A DNA stretch of 64,000 bases, taken from positions 4,896,501-4,960,500 of the forward strand of contig NC_011566.1 of the NCBI RefSeq assembly GCF_000014885.1, written 5' to 3'. Positions 16,502 to 25,003 of this stretch are shown piece by piece. This DNA is from Shewanella piezotolerans WP3 (GTDB taxonomy: Bacteria > Pseudomonadota > Gammaproteobacteria > Enterobacterales > Shewanellaceae). Positions within the stretch are counted from its first letter, which is position 1, and each line of letters begins with the position of its first letter. The notes under the pieces are model-generated. The model did not search any database. It was not told the DNA's origin and saw only the letters and a program-made list of their open reading frames with translations. A program made the position numbers and the translations under genes.

Positions 16502-17758
16502 ATGTTTGCCCTAGTCGATGCCAATTCCTTTTACTGCAGTGCCGAGCAAGTATTTCGTCCTGATTGGCGTGGTAAGCCGGTTATTGTACTGTCGAATAAC
16601 GACGGCTGTGTGGTAGCGGCCAATCGCCAAGCAAAGGCAGCTGGTGTACCTAAGTTTGTGCCCTATTTTCAAATCAAAGATCTTTGCCAAAAGAAAGGCG
16701 TTATCGCGCTTTCATCCAACTATGAACTTTATGGTGATCTCTCCGCTAAGATGATGCAGATCATCGGCCGTTTTTCGCCTGAGCAGCACATTTACTCGAT
16801 AGATGAATCCTTCTTGTCTTTTGCGCATTGCTACCCTGCAATCCCATGTTTAGAAGCACAAGGCCAACGAATAAGGCGAGCGGTGTGGAAAGAAGCACGC
16901 TTACCGGTTTGTGTGGGTATTGGTGCCACGTTAACGCTATCAAAAGTAGCAAACCACGCCGCTAAAAAGCTCGCTGGCTATAACGGGGTTTGTGTTCTTG
17001 ATAATGAATCGAAGCGACTGGCAGTACTGCATCAACTAGAGGCCGGTGACGTTTGGGGCATTGGTCGGAAGATCACTAAAAAGCTAGCACTGATGAATAT
17101 CCATAGCGCGTTAGATCTTGCCAATATGCCAGCAGGTTTAGCGCGTAAGCAATTTAGCATCGAGGTCGAACGTACTGTTCGTGAGCTAAACGGCCAAGTC
17201 TGTAAGCAATGGGATGAAGCGCGTGCAGATAAAAAGCAGATCTTCTCGACGCGTAGTGTCGGTGAGCGAATAACGGATATCGAGGCTCTGCAGCAAGCAC
17301 TGTGCAAGCATGCCGCTATTGCCGCTACTAAAGCGCGCCAGCAGGGTTCAAGCTGTAAGAGTATGCTAGTTTTTGCTTCAAACTCCCCTTATGACGAAAG
17401 GCCGCAAAGCTTTAAAACCGTGGTGCATTTTCCCTACCCAACTGACAGTACGATTGAGTTAAGCGCTGCGGTGTCTAAAGTGATCCCTAAGCTATTCCGT
17501 CCTGGTGTGCGGTACTACAAAGTCGGTGTGGGGTTGATTGATTTGGCCAGTACCACTAACGCCCAGTTAGATCTGTTTAGTGGCAGTACCTCTAACCCCA
17601 AACTTATGCTTACTTACGATGATATTAATCAGCGTTATGGCACCGATACGCTATTTTTAGCCGCACAAGGCGCAGAGCAAAAGTGGTCGATGCGAAGGGA
17701 TTTACTGACAAAGCAGTACACAACCAAATGGGGGTGTGTACCGCAGATCAGGTGTTGA
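16502..17758 (+). CDS. umuC: DNA polymerase V catalytic subunit UmuC
   Basis: A 418-residue Y-family polymerase, full length. MFALVDANSFYCSAE opens the palm with the metal-binding Asp. The second catalytic motif YSIDESFLSF is near residues 98-107. The helix-hairpin-helix region (GDVWGIGRKITKKL) and little-finger domain follow. A beta-clamp binding motif AQLDLF is near residue 358, and the C-terminus has the RRDLLTKQYTTKW block of the UmuC tail. The protein performs translesion synthesis only with cleaved UmuD', whose gene upstream is broken, so activity would need a UmuD from elsewhere on the chromosome. Confidence 0.93.
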   Translation: MFALVDANSFYCSAEQVFRPDWRGKPVIVLSNNDGCVVAANRQAKAAGVPKFVPYFQIKDLCQKKGVIALSSNYELYGDLSAKMMQIIGRFSPEQHIYSIDESFLSFAHCYPAIPCLEAQGQRIRRAVWKEARLPVCVGIGATLTLSKVANHAAKKLAGYNGVCVLDNESKRLAVLHQLEAGDVWGIGRKITKKLALMNIHSALDLANMPAGLARKQFSIEVERTVRELNGQVCKQWDEARADKKQIFSTRSVGERITDIEALQQALCKHAAIAATKARQQGSSCKSMLVFASNSPYDERPQSFKTVVHFPYPTDSTIELSAAVSKVIPKLFRPGVRYYKVGVGLIDLASTTNAQLDLFSGSTSNPKLMLTYDDINQRYGTDTLFLAAQGAEQKWSMRRDLLTKQYTTKWGCVPQIRC

Positions 17759-17883
17759 AGCTGTAACGTAGATTTGGATAAAAATATGTTTAGTTTGTAG
17801 ACTCTGATTTTATGGCCCACAGTATGATTAATATTCTTAGCCTAGCGATGACAGTTGTTATTGAGTTTTCATCAGTGGCTGCA

Positions 17884-18288
17884 TTACACATTAATATTAA
17901 GCGCCTTAATTAAATATTCTTTTGATACGTCTTCAGGATTTCGGTTAGATTCAGTAATCATGTTGACTGAATCATATCCTAATGACCTTTCTCGATGAAA
18001 GGTTTCATTAACAAGCATTTCTTTCCAATGGTATAAAAGTCCACCTCCTATTTTGTCCTCATAGTAAATTAAAAAGTCTGTAAGTTTAAATTCATTGACT
18101 AAGACACTTAACTCTTCCTTACAATGGTTTTCAATAACTCCTAGGACAAAAGCAATATACTGTAAGTGCTGCTTTTCAGTAAAACGACTTGAGTACAGCT
18201 CTATTACAGGACGGCACGCCAACATTTGTCTATCTACTAACCCTGCTACTAAAGGGTATGCATTTTTGTAAGCATCATCTTTATTCAT
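17884..18288 (-). CDS. hypothetical protein
   Basis: From the ATG at 18288 (AGGAAGGG six bases before it) the protein has 134 residues; the frame extends to 18339 but without a ribosome binding site. It is largely helical and soluble, with a YIAFVLGVIENHCKEEL stretch and no recognised domain. AT content is higher than in core genes nearby, and it begins the minus-strand accessory stretch. Function unknown. Confidence 0.6.
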   Translation of the reverse strand: MNKDDAYKNAYPLVAGLVDRQMLACRPVIELYSSRFTEKQHLQYIAFVLGVIENHCKEELSVLVNEFKLTDFLIYYEDKIGGGLLYHWKEMLVNETFHRERSLGYDSVNMITESNRNPEDVSKEYLIKALNINV

Positions 18289-18375
18289 TTCCCTTCCTAA
18301 AGATAGTAAGCAACAACTCAGTATAGGAGACAACCGCAAAATTTTTAATTGGCTCTAAGAGGTAGGATTACAATA

Positions 18376-18609
18376 TTAAATTTTTGATTGTGTAACTTTA
18401 TCAAGATTCAACAAGTGCTTCTGAAGCTGTTCTACAGCTATATGTTCCGATTCATGTAGCCGTGCTAGCGGCTCTTTAAGCTCTGAATGGGTCAGTAACC
18501 AGTAGCTCCCCAGCTTGGTTACACGATAGCCGCTAGGTTCTAACCCCATTGCACACAGGTTCATACAAATAGAGTTGTTGATAATGGTACAAAGTTGATT
18601 ACAGCTCAT
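18376..18609 (-). CDS. small hypothetical protein
   Basis: 77 residues from the ATG at 18609 (MSCNQL); 18639 is an alternative start. It contains a compact N-terminal part with three Cys and a segment YRVTKLGSYWLLTHSELKEP, followed by a helical tail (HESEHIAVEQLQKHLLNL). It ends just after the CoiA-like gene on the same strand and may be co-transcribed with it. Not recognised. Confidence 0.5.
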   Translation of the reverse strand: MSCNQLCTIINNSICMNLCAMGLEPSGYRVTKLGSYWLLTHSELKEPLARLHESEHIAVEQLQKHLLNLDKVTQSKI

Positions 18610-18654
18610 ATAAGTAATACCCCTAGTTATGTATATCAATTGTTATACATTTAT

Positions 18655-19545
18655 CTAGTCTTCTTGATTTCTATAAACTGGCGTTTCTGTCTGCCATAGC
18701 TCATGTTCACAGACTGGGCAGGTATTAGTGGCGTTTGTCTTTGGATAATCTATACGGCATGTATAGCAGCGGTATACCGTTTTAGTTCCTGCTGTTGTAA
18801 TCATGTTCGCTGTATTTTCTTGGTATTTTTTTGCCCGCCGTTTAACGGTATCGCTGTAATACTGGTTGTCACTGTTCAGCAGTTCGTTTTTCTTGGCTTC
18901 TTGCTGTAGATGCTCTCGTTTGCAGGCATTAAGGCAAGCGTCCTGGTTTACATGCCAGTACCAACTTTTAATCTCTGATTGCTCTGCTATTAATGAGTCT
19001 AAAAACTTCTTGCTGTTTAATACCTGACTTTTTTGCTTTATATGCTCAATGTGAGTGATGTCTAGTTGCACTATACCTTTGATATTGCCGCTGGCTTGCG
19101 GCATGCTGCTTCGGCGGGGGTGATAGCTAATGAAGATCCCTAGCTGATAGTTATCTTTGCTAATCACTGCATCGAACCCAGCCTGCTCTATTGCAATGCT
19201 CTGGTACGTTAAGGTTTGGGCCTGCGTGACGTCTAACAGTTTTTTAGTGTACGGATCTTTAATACTGTGATCAGGTAAAGCTATCGCTGTAGCAGCGGCT
19301 AACAGTTGTTTTAGCATTAACCTCATCGCGACATGCAGCGAAAAATCGCAATCTATATAGTCTTTATGATCTTTAAATGCGGGGTCGTGAGCGAAGTGAT
19401 CTTCTCTGTCTTCTGTGCAGTGTCTGGCGATTAAGGGAATATTGCAGGATGGACAAACACAGGCACAAGCTTTGCCACGAGGGACTTCGCTGATATCGAC
19501 AAGTGTCTCTGTACCGGCTTTGAATGCAAAAGGGATGAGTGCCAC
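18655..19545 (-). CDS. CoiA-like nuclease-fold protein with two zinc-binding sites
   Basis: 296 residues. The N-terminal block CPSCNIPLIARH near 31-42, followed by EDHFAHD and CDFSLHVAMRLMLKQLL, is the arrangement of the competence protein CoiA family: a zinc-binding CxxC, an H-F-xH core and a Cys/His helix leading into a restriction-endonuclease-like fold. QAGFDAVI near 122-129 could supply the core Asp. The C-terminus carries a separate zinc ribbon (CYTC at about 256-259, CPVC at 274-277). CoiA acts in natural transformation in Gram-positives; many relatives in other bacteria lie in accessory DNA with no assigned role. Confidence 0.65.
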   Translation of the reverse strand: MALIPFAFKAGTETLVDISEVPRGKACACVCPSCNIPLIARHCTEDREDHFAHDPAFKDHKDYIDCDFSLHVAMRLMLKQLLAAATAIALPDHSIKDPYTKKLLDVTQAQTLTYQSIAIEQAGFDAVISKDNYQLGIFISYHPRRSSMPQASGNIKGIVQLDITHIEHIKQKSQVLNSKKFLDSLIAEQSEIKSWYWHVNQDACLNACKREHLQQEAKKNELLNSDNQYYSDTVKRRAKKYQENTANMITTAGTKTVYRCYTCRIDYPKTNATNTCPVCEHELWQTETPVYRNQED

Positions 19546-19776
19546 AGTATCAAGTGCTGTTTTTATGAGCTGTTAAAGCATGCTAGCCTAACTTACTTTG
19601 TGTTTTCAATGGTTTTTAGTGGTAGCTGAGTTTTTAGCAGGTTGGGTATTTAGGAGCTGACTTTCAGCATTGGGCCTGTATAGGTGTGTTTTGATACATA
19701 ATAGCAGGCCATCGTTAAATTTGGCCTGCTACAGATCCATTGCTAGCTATTCCTTTAGTGGTTTAACTAAGCCAAG

Positions 19777-20241
19777 TTACCAGCGTATAATTAGCGTTGG
19801 GTCATCGATTGACCCATGCAAGTTAACAATAGAAAAGTCTGTTTTTATCTCCTTTGAACTAGTACCTGTATTTGTTCTATCTGGACTTTCTGTAAATACA
19901 ATCGCGCTGCTTTTCGCACCTCTATACCCCGTCGGCCTGACGAGTACTTTATTGTCGAAATAAATATCTTTCCTTGCCGAATTAAAGTTAAACCAGTTCT
20001 GTTCAGCTAATGAATATTTTCCGCGATATCTACTGTTCATTGAAAACTCTATTGAACTGTATGGATTTACACCACTTACAGTGATAATCGTACCATGAGT
20101 GCTCACATTTGAAACTGCCACTTTGCAACCACTTGCTCTAATGTCAATATATGAGTTTAAGGCTTGAATTCTGTCTTCCGTTACAGAAATAGCACCCTCC
20201 GTTTCAATATCTTCAGGTTTAATGTTAACTTGGTCATTCAT
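19777..20241 (-). CDS. hypothetical secreted-like or beta-rich protein
   Basis: A 154-residue protein with no signal peptide, few charged clusters and alternating hydrophobic residues typical of a beta-sandwich (CKVAVSNVSTHGTIITVSG, then SSIEFSMNSRY). It slightly resembles small pore-forming or lectin-like proteins, but I cannot assign a family. It shares orientation and spacing style with the jacalin-like gene upstream, so the two may have arrived together. ATG follows AGGACTATATT. Confidence 0.55.
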   Translation of the reverse strand: MNDQVNIKPEDIETEGAISVTEDRIQALNSYIDIRASGCKVAVSNVSTHGTIITVSGVNPYSSIEFSMNSRYRGKYSLAEQNWFNFNSARKDIYFDNKVLVRPTGYRGAKSSAIVFTESPDRTNTGTSSKEIKTDFSIVNLHGSIDDPTLIIRW

Positions 20242-20468
20242 AATATAGTCCTTTAAGTATCAATGAAGTCAATTCGCGAATGCTTTGTCCAACGAGCTAT
20301 TCAGTGGTTGTTTGATTCGCGCATATTGTCACTTTACATTTGAGTTAGTTAAATGAAATGCTGACGAGTATAATTATATTACAGATTAGTTTTTTATCCT
20401 TCTGAATACATTCTTACTTAAGTTACTGTTTCACAACCACTAAAAATACCTTTGATTATGTTACGTTA

Positions 20469-20708
20469 TCAAGCGGGAGATAACGAAAGATAGGAACCTG
20501 TAGAGTAAAAAACTACGCCTTGAGCGAAACCTCGTTCAGGATTAGAAACACAGAATTTGACTGATGCACACTGATTATAAGTTAGGTTTTTATTAACAAA
20601 TATTTTTAAATTATTGGCTAGAGTATCAACTTTGTCATTCTGCCTTTCATAAAAATTCCAAGTACCGGTGTAGCTTTTATCCGTATTAATTTGTTGGTTA
20701 TCTGATAT
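20469..20708 (-). pseudogene. small gene without a normal start codon (ATA)
   Basis: An uninterrupted frame of 79 codons ends at 20469. It is preceded by AAAAGGA and seven bases, exactly where a start codon is expected, but the codon there is ATA (20706-20708), and TAA closes the frame just upstream. The product would begin SDNQQINTDKSYTG and contain CASVKFCVSNPERG, unlike any family I know. A single ATG-to-ATA change would explain it. It may be silent or weakly translated. Confidence 0.45.
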
Positions 20709-20765
20709 TTCTAAATCCTTTTAAAGTTTAATGAAATCAGTTTTGCTTGAGGAGGGTAAGCCCTA

Positions 20766-20870
20766 ATGATTACTTTAAGAGAAGCAATGCTTAATGATCT
20801 TCTGGTAATATTCCATCAAGCAGCGGAAGGAAGTTGGAGGCTATTTTCTCCAACTTCCTTGCTGAATTAA
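20766..20870 (+). pseudogene. truncated N-terminus of a GNAT-like acetyltransferase
   Basis: A GGAGGG nine bases before an ATG opens a 34-codon frame starting MITLREAMLNDLLVIFHQ, which looks like the first strand and helix of a GNAT acetyltransferase. The resemblance ends after about 18 residues and the frame stops at 20868. It appears to be a gene cut off by rearrangement, its tail now lying over the terminator hairpin of the opposite-strand lectin gene. Confidence 0.35.
20827..20860 (-). terminator. strong hairpin after the jacalin-like gene
   Basis: A perfect 13-bp stem, AAGGAAGTTGGAG with CTCCAACTTCCTT, and an 8-base loop. It lies 16 bases past the stop codon of the lectin gene. The T-run is poor. 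Confidence 0.55.
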
Positions 20871-20876
20871 GCCTAT

Positions 20877-21395
20877 TTAATCATCCTTAATATCACTGGT
20901 TCTAAAGTTGCCAGTAAAGCCGACTGTACGTATCGAACCACCATCATAGCTGCCTGAAATACCATAGAGCTGCCCTTCTGGGTGCGCGATACTAAACGTG
21001 CTATTAGTCGCACCTTCTGAAAATTCGCGGCCATAGTAACCAGAGTTCTTGCCATCTTTAGTGGTGAACTTAATACCATTTAATGCAGTATCTTGGCCTC
21101 CTCCTGGGGGCGCATATACACAAATCACTTCGTTAATAAAATCGCCTTTATCAAGGGCAAAAGTATTGATGTTGGAAGCGAATGTCACCCCTTCTGGCAT
21201 TCTTCCAGGCTGTCCATCACCAATCATTTCTGACCAGTCAGTTTCTGTGCTGTTGTTACTCCATTTAAGTTGTAAGCCTGTGATGTGAGTAAAGCCATTA
21301 CTGGTTGTGTACCAGTGCACTCTGACTTTACTAATTTTTACAGCGTTACTGATTTGTAGAGAAGGCGTCAGCACCTTACAAATTGTTTTAGTCAT
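20877..21395 (-). CDS. jacalin-like lectin domain protein
   Basis: Starting at 21395 (GGAG six bases upstream; ATG 21398 is also possible) the protein has 172 residues. The pattern ITGLQLKWSN, FALDKGDFINEV, GIKFTTKDGKNSGYYG, LYGISGSYDGGSIRTVGF is the beta-prism repeat of jacalin-related lectins: three strand motifs and a closing GxxGG-like loop. Such domains bind carbohydrate, often mannose. There is no signal peptide or second domain, so it may act inside the cell or be released by lysis. It is surrounded by decayed genes, suggesting recent acquisition. Confidence 0.65.
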   Translation of the reverse strand: MTKTICKVLTPSLQISNAVKISKVRVHWYTTSNGFTHITGLQLKWSNNSTETDWSEMIGDGQPGRMPEGVTFASNINTFALDKGDFINEVICVYAPPGGGQDTALNGIKFTTKDGKNSGYYGREFSEGATNSTFSIAHPEGQLYGISGSYDGGSIRTVGFTGNFRTSDIKDD

Positions 21396-21473
21396 CATAA
21401 TCTCCATTTAATATTGACTGGTTGTGGGTAAAACTCGGTTGCTTCTCGCCTGAAACTGGCGAATATACTCTTA

Positions 21474-21920
21474 CTATAAAATCCTAAATCTGTTCTGTTT
21501 CCACTCGTATGCATCGATAACGCCGTTGCCGTAGTAGCCAGCCCAATCGTAGAAGAACGGCATAAAGCCGGTATCACCAATCAGCTTCATCAGCATGATG
21601 CACAGCACCACTACCACAAAGCTAATGCCGTATTCCACTGGGTCGCCGGTTCTAAAACGTCCACCAAACAAATGAAAGCGCCGATCGCTGTAGGGGGTAA
21701 ATGGCACGCCAGATACCGTCATTGCATCGGTGAGAATGTGCGAGAAGCCGCCCCAGGCAAACGCGGCGGCTATGCCATGGAAATCGAACAGGAAGGTGGT
21801 TGCTAATGCTGCGGCTAGCCAGTGGGTTAGGATATGGGTAACACCGCGGTGTTTTATGTGGCGGCCAGTAAGCTTTACTAGCCACTCCATCCAGTCTGGT
21901 GCTGTAGCACCAATAACCAC
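21474..21920 (-). pseudogene. YdjM-like membrane hydrolase, N-terminally truncated
   Basis: The 148-codon frame starts with GTG inside a homologous region (residues IHVAPV can be read upstream of it), and a TAA closes the frame a few codons further upstream, so the usual N-terminus is missing. What remains matches the YdjM family: GATAPDWMEW (metal-binding Asp), HRGVTHILTHW, GGFSHILTDAM, and a YSDRRFHLFGGRFRTG block, with membrane segments between. The metal ligands D, H and H are retained. It is either a decayed copy or a short form that starts at GTG. Confidence 0.6.
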
Positions 21921-22008
21921 CGGCGCAACATGAATCGGTAATTGTTCTTAGCCTCTCCTCCCTGATAAACGACAAAACGATTGCATTTAGTCTAGTACTT
22001 GACTTATA

Positions 22009-22835
22009 TCACTCGTTGCGCAAGGTCCTACTTATACCAGCTTCCAGCGCTAATTTTCGTGCCGGTTCGGAGCTCGTTAGTTGCTTAAATTGATACCAAG
22101 CATTATACTGGTTTTCAGTGTTATCGACATATAGAGAAACACCTTCTGGCTGAGTTACAACGCCCTTATCAAAGTTGTTAGCTTTACACTCTGCTGCTGT
22201 TCGTCCAGTACACGCCCAATAACTCCCTCGGGGAGCTTTAACCGTCAAAGTGAAAGGAGACAGCTCAGCCAATTCAGTTGCTACTGATTCGTCCTGCTGT
22301 AAATTAATTCGATTATGATAATTTCCAATTAATAGTAATAATCTTTCATATGGAGATGTTGAAACTTTCAGTATATTACTTGATAAAACCTCTGCTTTAC
22401 TTTTCCCAGAAAGGTTTTCCATTAATACATCGATCAACACTATATCGATTTTACTGGGAAGTTTTTGATGAAGAGTTTTCAATTTATTGATCAAAGTAAG
22501 CATCGCTGAACTATAACGACCATCCTGCCACTTAGGAGAGCAAGCAGGGTGCTCTAAAAATGCCTCCAGAGTTATTTTCTCGTCAACATATTAGTTTAAA
22601 GCTTGCCGCAACGATATAAGTAGCTCAAGCATCACCGCAATTTTACCCGGATTATCAATGATGGTATGCCTCACCATATAGCTTAGGTACTTCAACTGTC
22701 CCGTGTACTTCGCTCAACATAATAAAATGATGCTGACTCAGCAGTTCCAAACCAACCACTTCATCACATTACACATCCTGAGCGGCATAGCTATAGCTAT
22801 GATAATAGCAACATAAAGATAATAATATTTTTCAT
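22009..22835 (-). pseudogene. secreted protein related to ChaN/TraB-like domains, broken
   Basis: ATG 22835 with AAGGAG opens a signal-peptide-like start (MKNIIIFMLLLS) that hits a stop. In other frames the text continues: HHFIMLSEVHGTVEVPKLYGE, then IAVMLELLISLRQALN, a stop, then YVDEKITLEAFLEHPA and WQDGRYSSAML. The last part is open for 164 codons (to 22009). The order (E-HGT block, LE block, QDGR block) fits a family of secreted proteins with a ChaN-like fold. At least two frameshifts and two stops mark it as a pseudogene. Confidence 0.6.
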
Positions 22836-23063
22836 AAAACTCCTTTTTTATAGCCTCAAAATGCAAAGATTATAATGGATGTTAAGAACGAAAAGCATGA
22901 CGTACCTATTCACATTAAGAAATCAAGAATTAAGTATTTGAAATAAAATGACTTAAATAAAGGAAGGCGACATTAGTTAGGTTTGTACGATAAAGGCTAA
23001 CAAATGTAGTTTGCTAGCCTTTAAGTAAACGACTATTTAAGACTTCAACAGTCTATTGAGTGA

Positions 23064-23316
23064 TTAGACAGCGCGGTCATCTGGTGTGCAATCTGGATAA
23101 GTGTAATCTGAATAAATTTCATGTAAAAACCATGCATTTCCTAACCACAACGCGGCTTTAGCCTCTTTAGGTAAACTACTTCCAGCCCAATAACGGGCTT
23201 GGTCTTTAGTCAATTACTTAATTGTAAACAAGCCATGATTGACCTACAAAATACGCCCATCCCCCATTGAAGTTGCCGAAGTACGTTAAAGAAATAGCCG
23301 TAATGCCCACACGGTC
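23064..23316 (-). pseudogene. fragment of an unknown protein with a frameshift
   Basis: Two readable pieces in different frames: DRVGITAISLTYFGNFNGG followed by WAYFVGQSWLVYN, then LTKDQARYWAGSSLPKEA and WFLHEIYSDYTYPDC, ending with a stop at 23064. A frameshift lies near 23215-23225 and no start codon remains because repeat-like DNA follows at 23.33 kb. Family unknown. Confidence 0.45.
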
Positions 23317-23329
23317 TTTCTCATGCATC

Positions 23330-23640
23330 CATGCACTTCAAGACATTCAGGCATCCTGCCTATCAGAGTTGGGCATAGCTTTCGCGGGACAGGCCGTTCT
23401 TTGGCATCTGCCCCATATGGATATGGGAATGTCTATATGAAGTCGGGAACATCATTGACCACGCCATCACGGCATTCGTAAATCCATTTACATCAGATGT
23501 CCCATCGGAAGCGTTAGGTTATTTCGAATAAGTACAAGGGAGACAACTTCGTCTGGGGCGCAGAAGGTTTGTTAAGGGGGACAAGCGCTATCCCCCTTGG
23601 CTCGGGTGTGGGCGAAGCGCCACGACCTTACATCAAACGA
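23330..23640. repeat. repeat-like noncoding block
   Basis: Low-coding DNA with GC-rich dyads. The clearest is AAGGGGG (23574-23580) and CCCCCTT (23592-23598) around a self-complementary AGCGCT centre. The tract near 23340-23380 (CATGCATCCATGCACTTCAA) is hairpin-forming. It borders a broken gene and has the look of dispersed Shewanella repeats, but no second copy is in this window. Confidence 0.3.
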
Positions 23641-23760
23641 AGTTTGAGTGATTTGGCTTTTAGATGCAGAAGTGCTTTAAGCACCAACAAACTTTTGTCC
23701 AAAACTGAGCTAGAAAAAACAATTACCATAAACAGATAAAAGCCATTTACCAGCTCACTC

Positions 23761-24810
23761 TCAGCCCGCTTTGGCCACTTCAATCGTTGAGGGCTCTGTG
23801 TCCTGCGAGCGCAATAATCCAAGCTCAGCGGCTAAGCCTTGTGGGTCACTGACGACTAATTTAAGTTCCTCTATCTGCTCGGGCAATTGGCCGAGTGCAC
23901 CAAAGTATGTCTGTGGTTGGCTGAATTTAAGCTGTAAATTAGCGCTTGCTCCACGGCCGATGCAGAGTAACTCTGAGTCTTGAGTTTGTTTGTGCCACTC
24001 GCCAACTTCGACCTCTGCGATATCATCTATATCGATAGCCAAAAAGCCCCACATGCTGTTGTTAATGATCAGTTTGTCCTGTTGGATATAAACGGAGTAG
24101 TGGCGTGAAACTCGGTAGTTTGCGGTAATAAAAATAACCCCGTAAGCAATAATACTGGAGATGATAATCGCCACTAACTCACTCCACTGCGCCAGTAGAA
24201 AATACACCACAGTGGCCGACCCCACCGTTGCTAACAGCATTAATAACCATGCCCAAGGCTTGCCTGATAACAGCGCTATTGAATGATCACTTTCGACATG
24301 ATTGCGGGTAAACCAAGGGATGGCGTAGTACCAACTAGCAGGCTCTGACGCCAACACCAATGCTAAAGAGCGCTTCTTGTCATCTTCGTTTTGATACTTT
24401 TCAACAATATGAACTCTAGGGTCGCCTTTCAAGCTCCGCGCTTGCCAAAGCCCTTTGACAATACTTACCATCAAGTACAGCTCAATGATGAGCAATATGG
24501 CAATAATCGGGTACCTAAACCACATAATAAATTCAAAATAACTGGCAATTTCGGCAGGAAAACTTAGCCTAGCCATCAAGCCACTTAGACTAAAAATGAG
24601 CAATAACTTCCAAGCTTTTTGCTGGCCTGCTTTGATTATCCACAACCAATAAAAAAAAGGTAAAACCACAAAGTAGAGACCTGTTACAGCAGCTAGTTTT
24701 ATCTCATCAATATCAGTTAATAACGTGTCTGGAAGAGTGTTAAAACCTAACACATAGCTGATAATGGCCAGTGCTAAAAAGCTTATCCTGAACTTTACGC
24801 TGCGCCGCAT
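23761..24810 (-). CDS. hypothetical membrane protein
   Basis: 349 residues: four to five hydrophobic segments in the first 125 residues, a soluble loop with FTRNHVESDHS, a second hydrophobic pair near 185-230, and a cytoplasmic C-terminal domain of about 110 residues with beta-strand character (VYIQQDKLIINNSMWGF, VEVGEWHKQ), reminiscent of a PH-like domain. The C-terminal domain may sense or scaffold. No enzyme motif is visible. It is monocistronic, divergent from the esterase gene. Confidence 0.7.
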   Translation of the reverse strand: MRRSVKFRISFLALAIISYVLGFNTLPDTLLTDIDEIKLAAVTGLYFVVLPFFYWLWIIKAGQQKAWKLLLIFSLSGLMARLSFPAEIASYFEFIMWFRYPIIAILLIIELYLMVSIVKGLWQARSLKGDPRVHIVEKYQNEDDKKRSLALVLASEPASWYYAIPWFTRNHVESDHSIALLSGKPWAWLLMLLATVGSATVVYFLLAQWSELVAIIISSIIAYGVIFITANYRVSRHYSVYIQQDKLIINNSMWGFLAIDIDDIAEVEVGEWHKQTQDSELLCIGRGASANLQLKFSQPQTYFGALGQLPEQIEELKLVVSDPQGLAAELGLLRSQDTEPSTIEVAKAG

Positions 24811-25003
24811 ATTAGCTCCCTGCGATTATTATGATTATTGTTACTATTTAACGCTTCACTTAACGTACGCATATATCACGCTAATTGAAAGTTAAGCCCG
24901 CAGACAACCCCATGCTTAAGTGTAAACTAATGTTAGTACTACCAAATCCGATGTATTGTGCGTATGTTTAGCCGTTCACCGTCATTTTTCAGGAAGCAGT
25001 CTT

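Noticed and set aside
17884..23640. Integron cassette array
   Set aside because: Same-strand small genes fit the idea, but no attC-like inverted repeats at regular spacing or integrase gene were seen.
23628..23822. 64-codon minus-strand frame next to the repeat block
   Set aside because: It overlaps the end of the 349-aa membrane protein gene in another frame and has no binding site.
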